Origin: Amyelois transitella
Lineage: Eukaryota; Arthropoda; Insecta; Lepidoptera; Pyralidae
Length of the DNA: 64,000 nt
Direction: 5' to 3'
Assembly: GCF_032362555.1 (NCBI RefSeq)
Contig: NC_083515.1
Location: 5,305,001-5,369,000 of the forward strand
In this document: one piece after another, positions 55,695-64,000 of the stretch
How positions within the stretch are numbered: position 1 is the stretch's first letter
Layout of the letters: each line of letters begins with the position of its first letter
Notes under the pieces: model-generated
Databases searched by the model: none
Told to the model about the DNA's origin: nothing
Seen by the model: the letters and a program-made list of their open reading frames with translations, nothing else
Translations under genes and position numbers: made by a program

Positions 55695-57778
55695 TCAGAG
55701 CAATACTTTAATGTCTGGGGAAAAAATATTCGAGGAATTTGTCTCCATGATATCATCATAGACCGTTGTTTCCTGCTGCTGTCGTTGGTTACCTGTAAAC
55801 AGAATTAAATCTTAGTTGCATGATTACCTACTACAGAGTAAGTAGTAGTTAGTTACCCTTTCGTAAGTATTAGATAATATTATAAAAACATACAAAAAAA
55901 TTTTGAGAGAACATATATCATATATAGTTAAAGTTATTATAATAAAAATAAAACACTGTCACTATTAGCCGTTTATCCAGGCCAGGCCAACAGTGTTATC
56001 GCTTACTTTTAGTTTAACTTATTAATCCAACCTGCCCTGTCCACTGTGAATTAAGTATTATTTTTAAAGAGGTAAAAGATATTTACAATTTTTTTTGCTA
56101 AGCTATGATTGATGCACTTTCAGTATGTACAATTACAGTACCTACATACAAAGAAACATTGTGTTTTTCAGTCCACTCTGCGATTATCATTTCAAGCGAA
56201 GGTCACCAAAGCGTAGCGGATGTTTTTTGAAGGCAATTACTTTGAATTAAAATCATTACATTCGTCATAGAATAAGACTGCGCTAATACATATAAATTAC
56301 CTAACAACCTGCGGTAGTTAACTACCTCAGATTTTTTTGGTCATTTAAGTGACCAAAAAGTCTGAAAGGTCCCAGATTTAATTCTCGCTGACAATTTAAT
56401 ATCTCAAAACTAAGCAATGCGACAAATTCGAAATTAAGTTATTATTAAGTTTATAAATTTTAGTTAAACGCGGGCGGAAATGCGTGGGAATGATAGCAAT
56501 AAGTACTTCTGTATACATAAACTTGATGTACAGTCAAAAGCATATCGACCTACCCAAATTTTCCGCAAAGTCGCCTTTATTACCGCTTCATAAGAGTTCC
56601 ATGCAGGGTAAAGTCGTGCTAAATATAAGGCTCCTTATTGCGATTTCTTTGTAAGTTTGTAATATCTTTATTGCACAGAAATTTACACAGTTACAAGAAA
56701 TTCTTCTTTTTGTTATTCTTTATTATTATAGTTAATGTTATGACTGGCCGTTGAATATTCTTAATACGTTAGTGGGTATACAAGTTGGCCGGAGTAAGGA
56801 ACCTTACAGTTGTCACGGCTTTGTCTAGATTTCATTACTTTTTAGACATAAACAAACTCATCGAGACTTGGCTTTTTTTTTTTCATAATTTCACTTGGAC
56901 TTGGCGGGGGCACTACCGTGGAGCCACGGTAAGTAAGATAAACGAAAGCTTACGTTGCTCTTAGGTATACGCATAGGTCGCATTTAGATTCAAATGTTTT
57001 TTCTTTCGGTTCTGCCTCTAAAGCTTTTATGTTGACGGTACCAGTCTCTGATTTGCAAGGTGTTCAATCCACGCTCATGACGAAAAACTTTTCCGATCGG
57101 CATTGATTTTTTATCCATTGTTACGTACATAGGTACAACTGTCCCGTCCCGGACACAAAGAAGACAAAGTTGATATTAATGAAGATATAAACAAATTAGG
57201 TAGGTACCTAGTTAAGTAATTGAAGTATTTGGTATTATGATGGGCACGTAGCCTAATGACCGTAGGCTGACTCAGGATTTAATTATATGAAAAATTTTTT
57301 TTTTACTTTTTGGTTTATTTTATAGGTACCGACAATTTTATAGCTGGTGTTGATGAGTTAGTGCGTGGCGGGTGGTAATAACAATTTGTAATTAAAAGTA
57401 TCTTCTGTGTTGGAATTCCCGTAAGAAGTAACAAAAACCTATACAGGTGCTGTGTATATATAATATAATTTAATTATAAGAATGTCGATATACACGTTTG
57501 TTGTTAGGTATTAAGAAGAAGAAAACAGTCATGAATGCAACGTTTTCGAATGGTAAACCGTTAAATCGGAAAGGGTTAATCGTAGTGGTAATTACATCAC
57601 GAACTCAAAAAATACCTATATGAATACCAATGACAGGGTGTTCGCTTAAATTTACAATAGTACTCACCGAACATTCTTGACTTTGTCTGTATTTAATTGT
57701 AAAATACATGGAGAAGCTCAGGAACATCAACTTGAGAGTAATCGCAACCGACACCACAATAATAAACGCGTAACTCAT
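55695..57778 (-). CDS. candidate two-exon gene for a small membrane protein (A)
   Basis: Exon 1 (57778-57668) encodes MSYAFIIVVSVAITLKLMFL and on to KYRQSQECS, one strong membrane helix followed by a basic edge, and ends in an excellent donor (TCG/GTGAGT). Exon 2 ends at the TGA at 55695 and reads ETTVYDDIMETNSSN to IKVLL. With that donor the phase fits an acceptor in the CAGCAGCAG run (exon 55778-55695, 64 residues in all). The stronger acceptor at 55792 would need a different donor, so the join is unsure. Architecture and the [FY]-D-[DN]-I word resemble the gene at 60132-61122, and the leaders share a GAGCAsTGTT word. I recognise no family. The two exons may belong to separate transcripts. 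Confidence 0.4.
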
Positions 57779-58777
57779 TATGTAGGGAGCTTAATATGAA
57801 TAAGCTTCATCAGAACAGTGCTCAGCCACGAAGGTAACTTGTCGCAGTCACAGCGCAAGCAAAACTGCGAGCCATTACAACGAACGAAATGACTGTTTAT
57901 TTTTTTATCGACACTTGAACGTATTGGTTTATAAAAGTATAGAACTCCCATTTTATTTATTTAGTTGGAGCTCGTTGGACTTAATTAGAATAATTATCTA
58001 TGAGGCGTGTTCGATGCTTTGTACTTTAATGTTAATATAAGTCTAATAATGAATACCGACAATTTGATAAATATCATAAATATTGTAGAGACGAACATAA
58101 CCAGTTGTTGACTGTACTTTTAAGATATATAAATCAATACTTTTTAGAATATCCTAAGCTAGAATAACTTGATTGATTTATAAGAAAGGACCTATTGTAT
58201 ACAACTCCGACATCATCCAGTAGGTAAATCCGTATGGATCATTAATTAAAAAGGCCTTGATTTGCCAAAATGCCAAAATTTTTAAAAAGCCTGTGTGTTT
58301 TAATATAAACCTGTCTATGCATACTATAGTGGTCGAGATTGTTGTGAAAATAAAGTCTCGTAATGGTATTCGCCGCCATTGTTCGAATGGTGTGTCTAAA
58401 TAATTACGTGACTTTTGTATCAGCATGGCATTGACCAACGGAGAAACTCAACTTGAGCTAAACAAAAACAAGTGCACGGTTAGTTAAATACTTAGGTATT
58501 ATGTATGTGTACTTTTAGGTAGATAATACATAGGTACCTTTCCATCCACCTATAAGCTCCTATATAAATGGCATTAAAATGGCGATGGTCTGCGCAGGCG
58601 TTACATTTTCGGGCTCTAATGGTACCTCATCTCAATTTTTGCCTATAAAGTTCAAAGAACAGAGATCTAGATAAACTTATGTGCTGAGCTGGTTATATGA
58701 AAGCTTCTGTTATCTACGTGGATACTATTTAGTTCAAAAAGGAGTTGTTTCCTAATATGTATAGCAACTAACGCGAA

Positions 58778-58865
58778 GCTCAAGACCGAGCGGGATGGCG
58801 ACGCACTGTGGATGCCCTCTGCCCCAGCTAGGGGACATAGGACCTTAAGTCAAGTAAGTCATAGC
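58778..58865 (+). pseudogene. LINE protein C-terminal fragment
   Basis: One frame reads AQDRAGWRRTVDALCPS, the DRxxWRRxV ending found in RTE-type LINE proteins, followed by a short unreadable tail. It is isolated and decayed. Confidence 0.6.
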
Positions 58866-59496
58866 AACTAAGATGATTAACTTTACTACGTAGGAACTAT
58901 GGATTTTATTTTACTATGGTAGAGGAATTAGTTTAGGAAAAATTGTCTTATCTATTCATCATAGTCATTTTATTAAATACTTTATGGTACACAATGCTAA
59001 AACGCTACGCTTAAGAAGTAGTACATACGAAGTAGTAAAAATAGTTTGATAGTACTCAAATGGTTATTGAATATCCTTTGGATGATTTGTTATTCAGCTT
59101 AGGAAGCAACCATCAAAAGTTGCGGAAATTCAGTTTACCTACTTATCGCTTTAGGTAGAGCGCGTTGCGCGGCATCCTTATCTTTACAACTTTGTACTTA
59201 CCTATATAAGTACATAGCCTACTGAAAGTAAGTTTTTAGTTAGTATGAGCCAAGCTAAAAATAGAAATATTATTTTTATCCAAGAATCTTTCTCTTTATT
59301 CGGAGTTCAAAGAAAGTTCTTATCTATTACTTACACAATCGTTAAATAATGATAGTCTCACAAAACTGATATTTAGTATATTTATTTATTCATTGCATGT
59401 TTATTATTATATCTTATCTATATGTAGGGCGTAAATCAGATTTTTTTATACCTTGTCCATAGTTAACACATTGGAGGGTTCTTGGTGAATTATTAG
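58866..59496. other. no feature seen
   Basis: AT-rich sequence without a recognisable exon or repeat. Confidence 0.35.
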
Positions 59497-59559
59497 TCTC
59501 TATCTATCCCTCTAGAAAAGAGATATACCTACACTCTTTCCTAGAGGGATAGATAGAGA
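59497..59559. repeat. inverted repeat, 19-bp arms, 25-nt loop
   Basis: TCTCTATCTATCCCTCTAG (59497-59515) and its exact complement (59541-59559). The left arm and the following AAAAGAG resemble the CTGCCTACCCCTCC...AAAGAG end of LINE-B. Confidence 0.9.
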
Positions 59560-59929
59560 TACGTATAGCTACGACGTTCAAAGTACTAAAATGACCACCG
59601 GAAGATAAGTTCGTGACATGTCGTCAACTGATAAACACATCTATGATAATCGAATGAGATAAGTGTAGGTATTCCGTTGATAAACAATGGAGACATTGAT
59701 AGGATTGTAATCGATCAGAGGTTTATGAAAATATTATACATTGAGCGATTAGAAAAAACCCGGTTGTAAGTCTGAATGTATGAAATAATCATAAATTGGC
59801 GTAAATTAGATAATTCTTGGGAATGGTATCAGTTTGTGTCTCGTTGGTAGAGGAAAATCTATACGAACTTGCATTGGTTAAACTGGGGACATCCTGTGAA
59901 AGGTCAATAGTAACTTATACTACTTATCG

Positions 59930-60025
59930 TAAGGCTTGCATGAAAAATATATGAATGTACATGAAGCATGAAAATATAGGTATCGTGGCAAGTGAAAAAT
60001 GCTGTCTTTGTAAAAAGAAGAGTAG
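59930..60025 (+). repeat. LINE-B, decayed 3' fragment
   Basis: GTAAGGCTTGCATGAAAAAT, GAATGTACATGAAGCATG and ATCGTGGCAAGTG match the LINE-B end with many changes. Confidence 0.5.
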
Positions 60026-60131
60026 GTACCTTAAGTATGGATTAAATTGAAAAGAGATCGATAGATAAAGTCATAGGTATAACAAATATTCCCACCATCC
60101 CACGGGATAAAAAGTAAAACATTATCAATAT

Positions 60132-61122
60132 TCAACTGTTTTGTTTATTCCTGCACTTGAATTTCTGCCAGAATCTCGACGCTTTTTGAGTGTTGTGTAT
60201 AGAAGTACTGTTTGTGCGTATACGGGAAATATTGTCGAATATAATCACGTGGGGATTGTTGCTGTGGCGTCGTTCAGTATCTGCGCACGACAAAGCTGAC
60301 GGAGCCAACGACACTCTTGGCACACCCTGAAAAATTAACACCAAAAATAATTGATTGGCGGAAGGGTACCCTGACAGAGCTGTTTTGATGAGAGATTTTT
60401 GTATGTGAAGGGAGGGAAAGTAATATGCAGGGATCGTGATAAGTGTATAGATGTAGTCATTGTCTATCCCTCGGGAAAGCGACGTGATTTTTTTATTAGT
60501 ACCCATATATATGTAAATTAATTCATTTGTTAAAGATTGATCAACGGAAGAAGATTTCGAAAACAATAATTGGCGTCAATGTTAACAATTTTATGTTTTC
60601 TTGTTTGGAATTGGTGAAAAAACTTCATTCCATTTTCATAACCTTTCCCAATATTGAATTGAAATTCACTTTGTAGCACTGTCGTGCAGCGATGTTTTTA
60701 CAGAGTAAGCAATTTCACTACCAATTTCCTTCAACTGGGACTTCGTGGAGGAAATTACATGAGGTACCTTCTGATTATTTTCTAAATTTTAGGTACGTCA
60801 CTGACTTATGCCTTTATAAGTATGTAGGTACCTAAATCTCGAAGTACGTGGGATGTGATAGGTACTATTAATCTAACAATATTATATCTATTTATAATAA
60901 ACGACGTTTGGAAAAGTTAATTTTAATGCTACATGAATCCCTAAGTCAGGACAATAAATAATCAGGATAATAAAAATTTTTTGACTTGCCTAATAATAAT
61001 TTCAAGTAAATATACCTACATACCTTATCATCGTTTTTAAGGAGTGTGTGTAGTAGCGACATAATAAGAAAAACTATATTGATTGTAAGAAACACACCCG
61101 CAACGGCTAAAAACACAGTCAT
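60132..61122 (-). CDS. candidate two-exon gene for a small membrane protein (B)
   Basis: Exon 1 (61122-61024) encodes MTVFLAVAGVFLTINIVFLI and on to LLKNDDK, a single long membrane helix, and ends in a strong donor (AAG/GTATGT). Exon 2 (60326-60132) follows a good acceptor (TTAATTTTTCAG) in the same phase and reads GVPRVSLAPSALSCADTERR, then PHVIIFDNISRI, ending basic (FWQKFKCRNK). Total 97 residues: an N-terminal anchor or uncleaved signal and a 60-residue polar tail with two Cys. Third-position GC is higher in exon 2 than in the flanks. A LINE-B fragment sits in the intron. No family recognised. It lies 2.4 kb upstream of candidate A on the same strand. Confidence 0.5.
60387..60495 (+). repeat. 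LINE-B, 3' fragment
   Basis: AGTAATATGCAGGGATCGTG, TGTCTATCCCTCGGGAAAG and GACGTGATTTTTTT match the LINE-B end. It lies in the intron of candidate gene B, on the opposite strand. Confidence 0.6.
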
Positions 61123-61399
61123 ATTTTGTTTTATTATTTTATGATTTATTGACACGAACCCTCCGTAGCTACTGTAAACACTGCTCAGTTATTATTTGCA
61201 ATGCACTGATTTCAATATAATCATATCAAAATCGCGATAATCACCTTTTCCGTGTGGTTTTATATTTAGTAACGAAAAAATTAAGTAGATAGATAAATAC
61301 ACATAAATTAAGCGTAACTAATTAATAATAAAAAAGTTCCAAGTTTGATTCTATTATTACTACCTACATAGGTACAAAGTTGGTACCGCGGTCCTAGGT

Positions 61400-61525
61400 A
61401 CCGTCTTCTTTCTCTTGGCTTTAGTTCCGGTTGCGTCCTCACCATTCTGGAGAGTGATTGACCATGAATTCTGGATTTGGTGAGTCAGGTTTTTACACGA
61501 AACGAGTCCCATCTTATCTAGGTAA
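61400..61525 (+). repeat. repeat F fragment
   Basis: CTTTAGTTCCGGTTGCGTCC and ACGAAACGAGTCCCATCTTA recur from the 42000 copy. Confidence 0.55.
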
Positions 61526-62188
61526 TGATTTTAATGATTTTTCATGAAAAAAAAGAGAAGAGTCCGAAATTAAACAAGTTTTTGTGTATCACATAGATAG
61601 TTAAGTATCTAGCTTTAAAAAAGAACCCCAAATATGGAGGTTCGCCATTTGTTGCAAATAAGTATTATTTTTTAAAGGGGGAAGGAAGAGTATTTTATTA
61701 TATTAGACTTAGGTATTTTGTATAAGTCCTTAGTAGGTGTTAACAGAATCCTTAAGTTCTAAATAATATCCGAATTATTATATGGCGCAAACTATCTTTT
61801 TTTCTGTTTTTCACAAAATTTCAAATTTATTATTGATAATAGTCACACTAATAATACGTTATCTCTTCGGTACATTGAAATCATTTGTGACGTGTTAGAT
61901 AATCATTTAATCATAGAATTAAATATTTGAAGTAACTCTATATGCAAGTAACTTTAATGAATGTAGCATTTACCCGATTGGATTCTCGGCTGATAGGTTA
62001 AAATATTAACTCCATGTTCGTAGTTGATCTTTAAAGCCCGGTGCCTGTTGAGCCCACATGAAAGTAATATTTTGATATACCTACTTACATATTACTACAT
62101 AAGTACATATTGTTATCTTGACACGAAGTTTTTGCGTTCGGCATTCTGGATGATACCATCGAATTGTTTGTTAGTTTTGTTTAGTTTA
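61526..62188. other. no feature seen
   Basis: AT-rich. It might contain the body of the second piggyBac-like end described next, but no opposite terminus was found. Confidence 0.3.
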
Positions 62189-62246
62189 GATATTACGCCA
62201 GCCGCATGGAAAGGGTTAACCCTTTCCATGCGGCTGGCGTAATATC
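62189..62246. repeat. 58-bp perfect palindrome centred on TTAA
   Basis: 27 bp on each side of TTAA (62216-62219) are exact inverted copies; the inner part is CGCATGGAAAGGG-TTAA-CCCTTTCCATGCG. It consists of the left end of the element at 62220-63411 plus an inverted extra copy of that end. Confidence 0.97.
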
Positions 62247-63411
62247 ACGTATAACTAAAAACCGTTGGCCACACGGTGGGCGTATTATTGCGTCTAAAAC
62301 AAATCCTTGTGTTAAACGATTAGACCAATAAGAAAGTTGGTTCCCCTGTACTGTAGTTATAAACTCAACAACCTTACGTGAAACGGTGGAAAAATACTTA
62401 CTTATTATTATGTAGATACGAGTGCATGGTTTACGCCGATAGTGTTGTAAGCTTTTTATATCAAAAGTCTATTAATAAAAGGAGAATAATATAAATGGTA
62501 AGTTTATTACTTATAATGTTTTACCTCGACGATAATATTTTTAAAGATAAATCTTCAGATGAGACTCAAATTGACGAGCATGAACCATATTCGTAACCAA
62601 ATTTTATCGACGATGATGAGATGTCGCAAAGTATTTTATCTAGAAAACGAGGAAGAAACAATGAAATTTCTCCCGAAACTATTGACGAGGTCAAAGAATC
62701 TCAAGTATTTAAGATACCGCAACGAATTTTACAAAATAAAGTGAAATGTTATGATGACTTTCCAAATCCGATAACACCATGTCCAATAAAAACACGATAC
62801 AATGTACAAGATATGTCAACTAGCCAGTTACTTATTGTACCCTCATAAATTAAATTTTAAGCTACCCTCGTTACATTTTATTATAACCATAGATTTTTTT
62901 TTAAAAGATAAAATAATATAAAAATATGTAAAATGAGTATGTGAAAAACTGAGTGTTAATTTGCTTATATGCTTGCTCATACCCAGTTGCCCAAAAAATT
63001 ATTATGATTAATAAAAATTTGATTTCAATTTACTACATACTTCAGTTTTTTATAAAAAAATATATAGGTATGCAAGTAATTTTATATAAATATTTGATAT
63101 TCTTTTGGTATTTTTGCAGCAAATGTTCATTATTCTTAATCATAATTCAATTTTGCTCATTTCTGCTTATAAAGACGTTATTGTTTCAAGGTATGGCAAC
63201 ACCAAAATTGTCTATATAATTTTGAAAACGAAATAATACGCCATCCGCGTCTAGCGAAAAAAAATACAGGACGCAATAATACGCCTTCCGTACAGTAGAA
63301 CCAGTTTTGTTAGGACGTAATATCTCGCCCATCGTTTTATAGAAGGGCCTTAATACAAAACCGCCCGTATAGAGACGGCGAAATTGAAATAATGCTTCCG
63401 CATGGAAAGGG
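62220..63411 (+). mobile_element. piggyBac-like element, non-autonomous
   Basis: 1192 bp flanked by TTAA (62216-62219 and 63412-63415), the piggyBac target site. The terminal inverted repeats are CCCTTTCCATGCGG (14 bp, exact). Subterminal inverted words GGCGTATTATTGCGTC (near 62279) and GACGCAATAATACGCC-like (near 63270, repeated in part at 63232) support a real element. The interior keeps only a short broken frame, so transposase must come from elsewhere. Confidence 0.85.
62495..62848 (+). pseudogene. piggyBac-like transposase N-terminal remnant
   Basis: A frame starting ATGGTAAGT runs FKDKSSDETQIDEHEPYS, meets one TAA at about 62594, then continues NFIDDDEMSQSILSRKRGR and KESQVFKIPQRIL to a stop at 62846. 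An acidic, serine-rich start followed by a basic patch is usual for piggyBac-type transposases; the catalytic domain is absent. The call rests mainly on the TTAA/inverted-repeat context. Confidence 0.5.
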
Positions 63412-63415
63412 TTAA

Positions 63416-63579
63416 AACCATTTCTGGAAACCCTTTTCTAAGTATTTTGGCAGAATTTTTTGGGCAATGTGCTGACAACCCTTAAGTTAATGGGGAAAAC
63501 TTTTACCGATCAGCTGATGCCACTTTGCATAGAAACTCGGAATTATATTTATCGGTTTCCGTGTTTCAAGTAGGTAGGT
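63416..63579. other. no feature seen
   Basis: Short unique-looking stretch between the piggyBac-like element and repeat F. Confidence 0.3.
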
Positions 63580-63785
63580 ACCTAAGTACCCAGTTCTGGA
63601 AGAGTCAGCGGTGCACCCTTTGATCATGATCCCGGATTGGGTAAGTTAGGTATTTAGGTACATGAAGCGGCTCCCGCCTGACCTCCACAACCCTTACGAG
63701 GGAACCTAACCTTTAATGCATCATGGTTTCACATGACACAATTGGCGTTACCTGAATGTGCAGGTTTCCTGACGATAAGCACTCA
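63580..63785 (+). repeat. repeat F copy
   Basis: CCCAGTTCTGGAAGAGTCAG, TGAAGCGGCTCCCGCCTGAC and GAATGTGCAGGTTTCCTGAC follow the order of the 42000 copy. Confidence 0.6.
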
Positions 63786-64000
63786 AATAATTTAAGTAGG
63801 CGGTAAAACTGTGCCATAGGACGTGTTCCTCCCTATGCATCACTTTTTATTCGCGTGCATTGAAATAAGTATCAATGTAAGCAAATTACAATATCGCGAA
63901 TATGACAAGCGGCTCCGTGCAGCGGCGCAAAGCGAATCACTTGTTGAACTTGGTGTACCTTCGAGAACAACAGGTTGCCCAAGTTAAGGGGATGTTAACC

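Noticed and set aside
58178-58438. 86-codon minus-strand frame
   Set aside because: No domain, codon bias, splice context or repeats of the small membrane protein layout seen on either side.
62953-63219. 88-codon frame inside the piggyBac-like element
   Set aside because: Extremely AT-rich composition gives a Phe/Ile/Leu-rich string by chance; no similarity to transposase motifs.

Overview
The window looks like nuclear DNA of a moth or butterfly. It is AT-rich with short GC-rich exons, uses insect-style GT-AG introns, and is packed with dispersed retroelements of the kind abundant in Lepidoptera: a SINE-like repeat ending in ATGT repeats, a tRNA-derived SINE, RTE-like and jockey-like LINE pieces, mariner, a piggyBac-like element and a THAP-bearing inverted-repeat element. 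Assignment to Lepidoptera rests on the overall repeat repertoire and is an inference.

Layout. 0-8.5 kb is repeat-littered DNA without a recognisable gene. 8.5-17 kb (perhaps from 25 kb) holds a candidate minus-strand gene I reconstructed from four GC-rich exons with matching intron phases. It predicts a 129-residue protein with an N-terminal signal-like helix, a Pro/Gly-rich then Arg-rich middle, one C-terminal hydrophobic helix and an acidic tail, and I do not recognise its family. A 35-bp hairpin-forming minisatellite lies about 1 kb below the first coding exon in coordinates, inside its first coding intron. 17-45 kb is a repeat graveyard: RTE-like LINE copies (one with a 10-bp target duplication), a jockey-like LINE end, a mariner pseudogene interrupted by a LINE copy, and a 1.1-kb inverted-repeat element carrying a frameshifted THAP domain.

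45.8-54.8 kb is the gene-dense core. GET4 (tail-anchored protein insertion pathway) is on the plus strand. It is followed by two divergently transcribed NUDT6-like Nudix hydrolases that share exon sizes and intron phases, so they are a local duplication. The plus-strand copy has a longer, basic N-terminus suggestive of mitochondrial import. Several near-perfect hairpins sit in and between these two genes.

55.7-61.1 kb holds two candidate minus-strand two-exon genes for very small single-pass membrane proteins, possibly paralogous. 62.2-63.4 kb is a piggyBac-like element with TTAA ends, abutting an inverted copy of its own terminus to form a 58-bp perfect palindrome.

All exon joins come from reading splice signals and frames by eye. 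No alignment, expression or homology search was possible.
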